A DNA stretch of 18,802 nucleotides from Atribacteria bacterium SCGC AAA255-N14. Lineage in GTDB: Bacteria > Atribacterota > JS1 > SB-45 > 34-128. Below, one piece after another: positions 7,787-14,880 of the stretch. The notes under the pieces are model-generated. The model was not told the origin of the DNA. It worked only from the letters and a program-made list of their open reading frames with translations, and did no database searches. Location: positions 1 to 18,802 of the forward strand of contig ASPC01000035.1 in the NCBI GenBank assembly GCA_000405345.1, given 5' to 3'. Position 1 is the stretch's first letter; every line of letters starts with the position of its first letter. Made by a program: the position numbers and the translations under genes.

Positions 7787-8169
7787 TCACTATATTTTCT
7801 CCCTTAAATAAAAATTGTTTCATTAATTCTTGTAATATTTATCCATAAATCTTATCTTCTTTGGTTCATCTGACATCCTAATCATAATTTATTCGACTAT
7901 TGCGTAATATAGAAATCATGCAGATAGATCTGTTAAACCTTCATTCATCTTTCAAGGTTTGCTTAACACTTTTTAATAAGTTTTACACCCACCACAGGCA
8001 TGCCCGCCTTCGATGTTCTACTCTTCGGGTTAATAAAAATGTTCGTACCAGTATAATATTTTCTCTCAAGCAACTTTCTAAAACTCTTTTACTATACTTA
8101 CAAAAACAAAACCAAACTAAATTAAGTAAATAATCTTTCAAATCGTAGCTCATAACATTTTCCCCTCTT
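7787..8169. other. Noncoding stretch between etfB remnant and permease gene
   Basis: No convincing gene lies in these 383 bases. Most of it is AT-rich. At 7932-7966 there is an imperfect hairpin (AAACCTT/AAGGTTT arms) followed by a T run on the + strand. A GC-richer patch at about 7985-8040 contains part of a 41-codon open stretch on the - strand (7963-8088, containing NPKSRTSKAGMPVVGVK) without a start codon at its head. It could be a gene remnant or an interspersed repeat. The end of the ABC transporter transcript must lie here, but no clear terminator was seen. Confidence 0.5.
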
Positions 8170-9057
8170 CTATCCTTTTAATCCTGTCATTCCAATGCCA
8201 CTTACGTAATATTTCTGAAATAATATAAATATAAGAGAAGGTGGGAGTATACCAAATGTAAGACCAGCAAGAATCAGTTGTTGATTTCTTGCAGGGTCAA
8301 ATGCCATTGCGAGCATTTTCATTCCTACGGGAAGAGTAGTTAATTTAGGTGATGAAATGCTTATTATTAACGGCCAAAATAAATAATTCCATTGAGTAAT
8401 AAATGTTATTATCGCTATAGTAGCAAGTACGGGTTTTGATAAAGGAGTGATAAGTTTGATAAACATTTTTAGTTCTGATGCTCCGTCGATTCTTGCAGCT
8501 TCTAATAATTCATCAGGAATACTGATAATATAAAATTGTCTTGCAAGAAAGATGCCCCATGAACTTACTATAAAGGGTAAAATTAATACCAACTTTGAAT
8601 GTAGAAGTCCATACCCTCCTTGTCCGAATATATTGTTTCCTCCAATAAGTGGCATTCGACTGAACATAAAATATTCAGGAATTACAAATAAGAAAGCAGG
8701 AAGCATTATTGTCGATAAAAAGAAATAAAAAAGCAATTGCTTGAATCTGAAATTATACTTTGCAAATGCAAAGCCAGCGAATGCACTTGTAATCGTAACA
8801 GATATAGTAATTGACAAAGACACTATAAGACTATTATTATAGTATAGGAGAAATGGGACTTCTGCTATTACTTTAGAATAATTATTCCATTGTGGATTCT
8901 TAGGCCACAATACAGGGGGTCGTGCTACAAGTTCTGCTCTTGTTTTTAGCGAAGAAGATGCCAACCAGAAAAAGGGCAAGAGCATACTAATGCTTATTGC
9001 CACCAAAATGATATATATAGTTATATTTGAAATCATATTTTTTCTTTTTTTATTCAA
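8170..9057 (-). CDS. Sugar ABC transporter permease, MalG-type (CUT1 family)
   Basis: This is one of two inner-membrane subunits that form the translocation path of a carbohydrate importer. The 295-residue protein has about six membrane segments and the cytoplasmic EAA loop EAARIDGASELKMF (186-199), which contacts the ATPase; its length and N-terminal layout are MalG-like. The start is TTG at 9057: GGGAG stands seven bases upstream, while the first ATG (codon 8) has no ribosome site. It follows the other permease after 24 bases and is the last gene of the operon. No ATPase gene follows, so a shared MsmX-type ATPase encoded elsewhere is likely. Confidence 0.9.
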   Translation of the reverse strand: MNKKRKNMISNITIYIILVAISISMLLPFFWLASSSLKTRAELVARPPVLWPKNPQWNNYSKVIAEVPFLLYYNNSLIVSLSITISVTITSAFAGFAFAKYNFRFKQLLFYFFLSTIMLPAFLFVIPEYFMFSRMPLIGGNNIFGQGGYGLLHSKLVLILPFIVSSWGIFLARQFYIISIPDELLEAARIDGASELKMFIKLITPLSKPVLATIAIITFITQWNYLFWPLIISISSPKLTTLPVGMKMLAMAFDPARNQQLILAGLTFGILPPSLIFILFQKYYVSGIGMTGLKG

Positions 9058-9081
9058 TAAACATCTCCCTTTTTAAGAATA

Positions 9082-10035
9082 CTAATAATTTTCACTCTTA
9101 CTTTTTCCGAAGCTTTTTAAAAATATTATAGATGTAGTAAATAATAGTAAAAATAAGATAAATGCTACGGCAGAAGCTTTCCCCATTTTTAAGTATTTAA
9201 AAGCTGTATGATACATATATAGTATCAGTACTTGCGTAGAATTTGCTGGGCCACCTGGCTCCGCAAGTTTTTGTCCTGTAAGCCCAACTACAAGATCAAA
9301 AATCTGGAAGGAATTTATAAGATTTATTACCATAAGAAATAAAATTACGGGTTTAAGTAATGGCAATGTTATATAAAAAAATTTCCGTATTTCATTACAT
9401 CCATCTATTTCTGCTGCTTCATAAAGATTTAATGGGATTTCTTTAACCCCCATATATGAAATAAGGATATTTATACCTAAGGTTGCCCATATGCCAACAA
9501 AGGTGACAGAAAGCATCGCGGTTTTTGTGTCCCATAGCCACTGTGACGTAGGAAACTTAAATGCTCTAAGAATTATATTTATCGGTCCCCAAGTAGGATC
9601 ATAAAGAAAGGCCCAAACCATACCAATTGAAATTAGTGGAACTATTGAAGGAACAAAAAACACATATCGCAAAAAAGCATTTCTTTTTAATTTTGAAAGT
9701 AGAACAGCAATGATTATTGATAGGGGGATCCCTAATAGAAGTATGAAAGATGTGTATGATGTTGTATTTTTAAGCGCTCTTAAGAAAATAGGGTCTTTAA
9801 AGATATCTACATAATTTTTAAAGCCTACAAATCTTGATATCAAAACAGGTTCTAGCATATTCCATCTTCTAAAAGAGATGAAAATCGAAAACCCGATAGG
9901 AAAAATAATAAATATCAAATAAAAAATTATTGGTACAAGAAGATATAAATATGCTATTTTTTGATATCTAAATTTGAATTTACTTTTCACAATTGATTTC
10001 TTTCTCAATAAAATTTTCAAGGGGTATCTTTGCAA
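9082..10035 (-). CDS. Sugar ABC transporter permease, MalF/UgpA-type (CUT1 family)
   Basis: This is the partner inner-membrane subunit of the importer. Up to 317 residues, with about six membrane segments beginning near residue 27 and the EAA loop EAAEIDGCNEIRKF (206-219). The start is uncertain. The longest frame begins at a TTG (10035) that lies inside a strong hairpin (10021-10043) with no good ribosome site. TTG at codon 10 (10008) and GTG at codon 16 (9990) are plausible alternatives, and the first 20 or so residues are basic and not membrane-embedded. It lies 25 bases after the solute-binding protein gene. Confidence 0.88.
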   Translation of the reverse strand: MQRYPLKILLRKKSIVKSKFKFRYQKIAYLYLLVPIIFYLIFIIFPIGFSIFISFRRWNMLEPVLISRFVGFKNYVDIFKDPIFLRALKNTTSYTSFILLLGIPLSIIIAVLLSKLKRNAFLRYVFFVPSIVPLISIGMVWAFLYDPTWGPINIILRAFKFPTSQWLWDTKTAMLSVTFVGIWATLGINILISYMGVKEIPLNLYEAAEIDGCNEIRKFFYITLPLLKPVILFLMVINLINSFQIFDLVVGLTGQKLAEPGGPANSTQVLILYMYHTAFKYLKMGKASAVAFILFLLLFTTSIIFLKSFGKSKSENY

Positions 10036-10043
10036 GATACCCC
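10021..10043 (-). promoter_or_regulatory. Stem-loop between binding-protein and permease genes
   Basis: A perfect 10-bp stem (GGGGTATCTT and its complement) closes a three-base loop. It begins 17 bases after the stop of the solute-binding protein gene and covers the longest possible start of the permease. There is no T run after it, so it is more likely an RNA-stabilising or attenuating structure than a full terminator. Such structures are known between malE and malF-type genes, where they help make the binding protein in excess. Confidence 0.65.
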
Positions 10044-10060
10044 TATTATCGTTCTATTAA

Positions 10061-11317
10061 TTAATCTTTAGAAAGAATAGCATTAATTGCTTTAACCGCG
10101 TCGTCTAAAGCTTGCTTTGAAGTCTTTTCTCCAAGCCATGCATTTGTAATTTCATTCATCAATGTTATTTTAATTTCAGCACCATTGTATATATTGTCTT
10201 CTGCTATTGAGTATTTGAGCTCCTGCACAAAGGTTTTTGTATATTGATCAAATAGTTCATCATAGTGATTGTCTATATCTATTTTTCTACTTGGAATAGC
10301 TCCTATTTTTTCAACGAGGTAATCACCCATTCGAGTGGTTCTCTTGTCTGCTTGTATTTGCCCTGTCAGCCACCTCAAGAAGTCCCATGCTTCTTTTTTA
10401 TATTTACTTTTGCTATCAACACATGCAAACCACGTATATAATAAGGTTGCCGGTTCTTTCATTACTGGAGATGGAGCAACGCCAACATATTGATAATCAT
10501 CTCCCATAGTACCTTTAAGATTACCTTCATCCCAAGGTGCCATAATCATCATCGCAATGTTTCCATTAGGAAAATCCCAAACACTACCACTGATGTCAGT
10601 AATACGCTCTTTAAAGAGTTTTACCTCTGCTTCTAATGCTTCTATACCTTCAGGACTATTGATTATACATTTTGTTTTATCTTCATTTAAAAAACTTGCT
10701 CCATTAGAATATGCCAAGGAAAGGTAAGGGTGTACAACAGCCGATTCCCAGCCCGCAAGAAATACAAAACCATATTGAATAATATTTCCGGCTTTATCGT
10801 ATTTTGTACATTCCTTAGCAACATTAATTAGTTCATCCCATGTTTTAGGTGGTTCAGAAAAACCACTGTCTGCAAGTATTTTTTTGTTATAGACGAGGCA
10901 ATAGTTATCGATTTCCGTTGGTATTCCCCAAATTTCGTTATTTATTGTAACTCCGTCTACTGCAACCCTTTCGTAATTTTCATATACATCATTTCTAATG
11001 TCTTGGGGTGGCATATCCAAAACATTGCTTTTAACTAGATCTACACCCCAAAGTGAATAAACATGATATATATCAGGTGCATTTCCCGACATATGAGATA
11101 TCGAAACCTTTGTGAGATAATCCTCGAATGGGACAGCAATTTTTTCAAATTCTATATTAGGATTGAGTTTCGTATATTCTTCTAGATATTTATCAAAACC
11201 TTCCCTATTAAAATCTGTATGAATAGCTATTTTTAGAACAACCTGCGTAAACGCTGTACCTGAAAAAACGATTAAAAGCATACCTATAACAAGAACAAGG
11301 ATACTAATCTTTTTCAT
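10061..11317 (-). CDS. Extracellular sugar-binding protein of an ABC importer (family 1)
   Basis: The 418-residue protein captures the sugar outside the membrane and delivers it to the two permeases encoded next. Residues 1 to about 24 form a signal peptide: KK, a hydrophobic core (ISILVLVIGMLLIVF), then SGTAFTQ. There is no lipobox cysteine, so it is cleaved by signal peptidase I or stays anchored by its N-terminus rather than being a lipoprotein. The mature part shows family-1 features such as PDIYHVYSLWG, the WGIPTEIDNYCLVYNK stretch and LPKTWDEL-like PPKTWDELINVA. AAAGGAG stands about ten bases before the ATG. An 18-codon ORF ends 17 bases upstream. The ligand is not identifiable; the genes nearby favour an amino sugar or its oligomer. 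Confidence 0.92.
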   Translation of the reverse strand: MKKISILVLVIGMLLIVFSGTAFTQVVLKIAIHTDFNREGFDKYLEEYTKLNPNIEFEKIAVPFEDYLTKVSISHMSGNAPDIYHVYSLWGVDLVKSNVLDMPPQDIRNDVYENYERVAVDGVTINNEIWGIPTEIDNYCLVYNKKILADSGFSEPPKTWDELINVAKECTKYDKAGNIIQYGFVFLAGWESAVVHPYLSLAYSNGASFLNEDKTKCIINSPEGIEALEAEVKLFKERITDISGSVWDFPNGNIAMMIMAPWDEGNLKGTMGDDYQYVGVAPSPVMKEPATLLYTWFACVDSKSKYKKEAWDFLRWLTGQIQADKRTTRMGDYLVEKIGAIPSRKIDIDNHYDELFDQYTKTFVQELKYSIAEDNIYNGAEIKITLMNEITNAWLGEKTSKQALDDAVKAINAILSKD

Positions 11318-11334
11318 AACTTTTCAACTCCTTT

Positions 11335-11391
11335 TTATTTTTCGATACAAAAATTACTATTAATCTCATATCTCTTATAATATTTTCTCAT
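11335..11391 (-). CDS. Small ORF (18 codons) ahead of the binding-protein gene
   Basis: ATG at 11391 is preceded by a near-ideal ribosome site (AAGGGAGGTGATAA directly before the ATG). The frame encodes 18 residues, rich in Tyr, Lys and Arg (MRKYYKRYEINSNFCIEK), and stops at 11335, just before the AAAGGAG of the binding-protein gene. It resembles no family I know. It could be a translated leader that couples or tunes expression of the transporter, or a chance frame behind a fortuitous site. The 128-base gap that holds it is the largest within this operon. Confidence 0.45.
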   Translation of the reverse strand: MRKYYKRYEINSNFCIEK

Positions 11392-11445
11392 TTATCACCT
11401 CCCTTAGGTAATTTTCTTTTACCGTATCGTGTTCATATCACTTTC

Positions 11446-12222
11446 TTATCTATCATGCTGTGTTAATATGTGCGAATATTTAGCAAATATTTTTCTATTA
11501 TGTGATAATGGAATTTTTGCGACATTTGGTGAAACAAATACGTCTAATTTCTCTCCCATTTCTAAGAGTTCACCAGCAATTTGAGCTATAAGTGATTGTA
11601 GTATCGTAATTATTGCTATGGTAGTAGAAGGACAAATTTTCTCGGGAAGACCATCTATCTTTACAATAGAATCTTCCGAAGGTGCACAATTATCGATTAC
11701 TATATCAGCAATATCTGAAAGTTTTTTACCACTCGAATGTGTAGATTTCGAGACCTTTTGATTTTCCATACAAGTAACGGCAACAACAAAAAGTCCGTGT
11801 TTTTTAGCATATATTGCACTCTCTACTGGCGCAGAATTTAAACCACCATGCGAAAAAACGAGGAGCACATCTCCAGATCTCATACCTTGCTCATCTAAAA
11901 AATTTTCCATGTACCCCTCTACTCGTTCCAACCATAAAAGATCTTTTACTCCTCCTGCTCCTACCACTGTAGACCAAAGCAGTCTGGGATTTAGCAATGG
12001 GTGGAACCCGCCCTTAGATGCTACAAAACTTCCATATCTTGGGAAAACTTCCATAACAGGAATAGCTGAGTGCGCACTACCAAAAACATGAACTAATTTA
12101 CCATCATGTATAGCAGTTGCCATAAGTTTCGCAGATTTTTCTATATTTTCCGCCTGAGTAGTATAAATCTTCTTTAAAATATTATTTATCTCTTTAAAAT
12201 ACTTTTCTCCAAACACTAACAT
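11446..12222 (-). CDS. SIS-domain sugar-phosphate-binding protein (UPF0309 type)
   Basis: SIS domains bind phosphosugars and act as isomerases, etherases or sensors. The 258-residue protein matches the UPF0309 group over its whole length: GKLVHVFGSAHS (41-52), LERVEGY (98-104), the phosphate-binding segment FSHGGLNSAPVE (123-134), HSSGKKL (162-168), ADIVIDNCAP and a C-terminal VFVSPNV. In the glycine-rich segments, the usual GTGHS reads GSAHS and the usual SNSGRN reads SHGGLN, so this is a divergent member. Its ATG lies one base after the ROK stop (TGAAATG), with AGGTG as ribosome site, so the two are coupled. Likely a sugar-phosphate isomerase for the imported substrate; the reaction is not established. 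Confidence 0.8.
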   Translation of the reverse strand: MLVFGEKYFKEINNILKKIYTTQAENIEKSAKLMATAIHDGKLVHVFGSAHSAIPVMEVFPRYGSFVASKGGFHPLLNPRLLWSTVVGAGGVKDLLWLERVEGYMENFLDEQGMRSGDVLLVFSHGGLNSAPVESAIYAKKHGLFVVAVTCMENQKVSKSTHSSGKKLSDIADIVIDNCAPSEDSIVKIDGLPEKICPSTTIAIITILQSLIAQIAGELLEMGEKLDVFVSPNVAKIPLSHNRKIFAKYSHILTQHDR

Positions 12223-12223
12223 T

Positions 12224-13099
12224 TCACCTCATCCTTTCAAATACTATTTTTGCAGCACCTATAATCCCTGCTTCATCGCCTAGAGATGATGGTACTACGC
12301 GTAAATGTTTTATTGCAAGTGGATTCGACCATTTTTTTAATGTTGCTTTTAGTTGAACTTCAAAAAATTTCCATAAATTTGAAACCCCTCCTCCCATAAT
12401 AATAATCTCCGGATTCAAAATACTCACAATATCAGCAATCCCAATACCTATTTCTCTCCCTAACTCCCTAAGAACCTTTAGAATGTCGGAATTACCTATT
12501 TCTGCCTGGGTTGATATAAAAAGAGGATCAAGCTTCATTTTCCGGGTTATAGAGGGACCAGCGACCCTATATTCAAAACATCCTATTTTTTTATATTCAG
12601 GTAAATAATTCTTGTCAGTTATTAACCATCCAATACTACCTGCAATTCCTTCAGAACCTCTATATATTTTCCCATCTAACATTAGGCCAGCACCTATACC
12701 AGTCCCTAATATCAGGAAAACTATATTTTTATATCCTTTAGCAACTCCTAACCATTTTTCCCCAATTAACATAACATTTCTATCACTTTCAATAAATATT
12801 GAAGTTTTGGGGAAACGATCATGTAAGATTTTAGAGAGAGGAAAATCATCCCAACCTGGCAAATTGGGAGCCCAGATGTTACCTGAAGATTTTATTACTC
12901 CTGGTATGGCTATCCCAATGCCAAGAATATTTGTTAAGTCGAATTTTTCAATAAAATTACAAATTTGCTCACTGATTTGGTACGATGTATTCCTGTTAAT
13001 TCTTGCTTTATAGTGATTAAGGATCTCCCCGTTGTCCTTTACAATTCCAGCACGTATATTCGTACCACCAAGATCAATACCTACAGAAATTTTTTTCAT
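12224..13099 (-). CDS. ROK-family sugar kinase
   Basis: The 291-residue cytoplasmic protein has the bare kinase architecture without a DNA-binding domain. Visible motifs are phosphate loop IDLGGTNIRAG (8-18), substrate segment NLPGWDDFPL (79-88), catalytic Asp106 in IESDRN, and LGTGIGAG (131-138). The canonical ExGH zinc-ligand histidine is missing (GIAGSIGW, 151-158), and of the Cys-rich zinc motif only GCFE (173-176) remains. It therefore probably lacks structural zinc. Its place between a GntR regulator (17 bases upstream) and the SIS protein (one base downstream), in a transporter operon, fits phosphorylation of the imported sugar. It is a different subfamily from the 466-residue ROK protein at 3707-5107. 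Confidence 0.88.
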   Translation of the reverse strand: MKKISVGIDLGGTNIRAGIVKDNGEILNHYKARINRNTSYQISEQICNFIEKFDLTNILGIGIAIPGVIKSSGNIWAPNLPGWDDFPLSKILHDRFPKTSIFIESDRNVMLIGEKWLGVAKGYKNIVFLILGTGIGAGLMLDGKIYRGSEGIAGSIGWLITDKNYLPEYKKIGCFEYRVAGPSITRKMKLDPLFISTQAEIGNSDILKVLRELGREIGIGIADIVSILNPEIIIMGGGVSNLWKFFEVQLKATLKKWSNPLAIKHLRVVPSSLGDEAGIIGAAKIVFERMR

Positions 13100-13116
13100 T
13101 TATTTGCCTCTAAGTC

Positions 13117-13881
13117 CTATTTATTCGAAGCCTTTCTTCTTACCAAATTAATTGATATACTATATCTATCCCCGCGCATTATCGATTCTGCAAATTCTAT
13201 CGGTTTACCGTTTGACAAAAATGCGGTACGTTCTACCATAAAACCTACTGCTGGATAGTTTAAATGCAATAATTTAGATATAGATTTTCCCAAAATAATC
13301 GAAGAATATTTTTCTATTGCATTGGCTATTTTGAGTTGGTATTTATTTTCTAATAATTCATAAAGAGATCCAGAAACATCTGAACTTTTTAAATCAGGAA
13401 TAAAGTCTTTTGGGATATAACAATTTTGTATGCCCATCGGTTCATCATTTGCGAATCTTAATCGTTGAATAAAAATCACATTACTTTCAGGTAATATTTT
13501 CAAGATACTTGTTATCCGTTTATTTGCCTTAGAGCTTCCAACATGTAAAACTTTCGAACTTGACTTCATTCCTCTTTTTGCCATTTGCTCCGTGAACGAT
13601 TCAAGTTCAATTGGCCCCATATCTAACTTTTTATTTTCAACAAAAGTACCTTTGCCCTGATGACGTACTAGTAATCCTTCAATAACAAGTGCATTTAAAG
13701 CCTGCCTGGAAGTTGTTATCGAAATATGGTAAAGGTTAGCAAGTTCTTTTTCAGTTGGGATTTTTTCACCAACATTCCATTTCTCATTCTCTATTTCTTC
13801 CCGCAAAATTGTTTTCAATTGATAATATAGTGGAATAGGATTATTTTTATCAAGATAGTTGTTAATTATATTATTATTCAT
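13117..13881 (-). CDS. GntR-family (HutC/UTRA) transcriptional regulator
   Basis: The 254-residue protein has an N-terminal winged helix (residues about 14-81: PLYYQLKTILREEI, GEKIPTEKELANLY, TSRQALNALVIEGLL, GKGTFV). The rest is a UTRA ligand domain, with FIQRLRFAN near residue 135 and a closing FAES/RGDRYSI block. HutC-type regulators such as NagR/YvoA and DasR bind phosphorylated amino sugars, which fits this locus, but that is inference. It is the first gene of the - strand operon. A palindrome at 13909-13924 overlaps its probable promoter, so it is likely autoregulated and controls the whole operon. Confidence 0.92.
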   Translation of the reverse strand: MNNNIINNYLDKNNPIPLYYQLKTILREEIENEKWNVGEKIPTEKELANLYHISITTSRQALNALVIEGLLVRHQGKGTFVENKKLDMGPIELESFTEQMAKRGMKSSSKVLHVGSSKANKRITSILKILPESNVIFIQRLRFANDEPMGIQNCYIPKDFIPDLKSSDVSGSLYELLENKYQLKIANAIEKYSSIILGKSISKLLHLNYPAVGFMVERTAFLSNGKPIEFAESIMRGDRYSISINLVRRKASNK

Positions 13882-13908
13882 TTATCATCCATCTTTCATC
13901 CATTAATC

Positions 13909-13924
13909 ATTGTAATGTTACAAT
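13909..13924. promoter_or_regulatory. Candidate operator for the GntR regulator
   Basis: The sequence ATTGTAATGTTACAAT has perfect 7-base arms (ATTGTAA/TTACAAT) around a two-base centre. It fits the GT...AC dyad typical of GntR-family operators. A second half-site, ATTGTAAT, follows at 13933-13940, 24 bases away in the same orientation. The palindrome starts 28 bases before the gntR start codon and covers the probable -10 box. Confidence 0.6.
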
Positions 13925-13948
13925 ATCATATCATTGTAATAATATCAA
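13920..13948 (-). promoter_or_regulatory. Candidate promoter of the gntR-transporter operon
   Basis: Read on the - strand, TTGATA (13948-13943) is followed after 17 bases by TATTGT (13925-13920). Spacing is ideal and the -35 box has five of six consensus positions; the -10 is weaker. The operator-like palindrome overlaps the -10 box, as expected for repression. Confidence 0.4.
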
Positions 13949-14033
13949 ATATTTTTTAAATTTTGTCATTTAAAAATTATAAGTGCTCAGCATAAACCAT
14001 AATCTAAAATCAAAAAATGATTAGATATTTTAA

Positions 14034-14702
14034 ATTATTTTTCAGATTCATAAAAAGTTCATCAACCCTCAGATCAAAAAACTAATTAATTCTTATTTAA
14101 GAAAAGAAATATGTCTAACAAACCCTTAATATCAAAAGAGCTACCTCTGGAGGATATGACTGTAATCTTTATCAGATAGTTTTATTAGATAAAGATAGAA
14201 TTCTTCTTCCTCCAGCAGAAAGATTACGGAAGAAACTGAAGAAGCTATCTCCGGGATGGCAGAAGAATCTCCTTCTCCCAATCAAAATAATCCTAATAAG
14301 ATAGATACTGATGATAAAAAATCTTTAAAACAAGAAAAGATAAAAGAAGAATTGAAAAAATTAAATCTGGATAAAAAATCGATTGATAAAATAATCTTAA
14401 ATTATTCCTTAGAGGATATCGAGGGAAAAATAGATCTAATTAATACAAAGAGGAACGTACTAAATCCTGCCGGCTGGCTAATTAACGCCCTGCAAGCCAA
14501 TTATCTTAATCCTGAATCATATAGAGAAGAAAATGATGAGGAAGAAAAAATAATTGAAACTGAAGAAGTAGAGTCGGTAAACAAAGTAATAAAACCAGAG
14601 AAAATAAATCTCGAAAAGAAACCAGAAGAAGAAAAGGCTATCCCGAGGAGAAAAACTAAAGATGATCTATCTTGTACCTCCTCCTTAGTATTGAGGGGAT
14701 AA
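14034..14702 (+). pseudogene. Remnant of a winged-helix replication-protein-like gene
   Basis: Three adjacent segments in shifting frames read as one protein. The first (about 14049-14123) gives NPQIKKLINSYLRKEI, a helix-turn-helix-like stretch. After a frame shift near 14125, NIKRATSGGYDCNLYQIVLL follows, the wing and end of a winged helix. After another shift near 14220 the frame of 14256-14702 gives a linker and then a helical domain with YSLEDIEGKIDLI and NPAGWLINALQANY. This combination is seen in plasmid or phage replication and primosome-type proteins (Rep/DnaD-like). The N-terminus is missing and the tail is very acidic. The open part alone (148 codons) may look like a hypothetical gene, but it has no good ribosome site. 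Confidence 0.6.
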
Positions 14703-14795
14703 CCTCTATCCCTGCTCTTTTCCTGGTTAACTCCTGATACTCGGAGGTTCCCATCTTGGTGATAAGCTAGGAGCGTTGCAACTTAGTTTCTGAAA

Positions 14796-14860
14796 CTTTA
14801 AAGAGTGTTAGTTACGCTTCAAAAGTGCACTCTTTAAAGGCTAAAATTATAGCATTTTTT
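14796..14860. terminator. Hairpin region downstream of the rep-like remnant and of pmbA
   Basis: Perfect 12-base arms (CTTTAAAGAGTG at 14796-14807 and its complement at 14828-14839) enclose a 20-base loop. A smaller hairpin (GCTA...TAGC, 14840-14853) followed by six T (14855-14860) comes directly after on the + strand. It lies between convergent genes and starts 21 bases past the pmbA stop, so it may end transcription from both sides. The remaining bases 14703-14795 show nothing I recognise. Confidence 0.5.
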
Positions 14861-14880
14861 ACAAATTATTAAGTCTTTAA

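Noticed and set aside
7932..7966. Hairpin with T run as a + strand terminator
   Set aside because: No + strand gene ends upstream, since etfB runs the other way; kept only as a note in the spacer entry.
12612..13258. Two + strand open frames across the ROK kinase and gntR genes
   Set aside because: Both are antisense to clear genes and have no ribosome site or recognisable motif.
14703..14795. Possible riboswitch or structured RNA
   Set aside because: No known riboswitch core could be recognised, and it lies downstream of genes on both sides.
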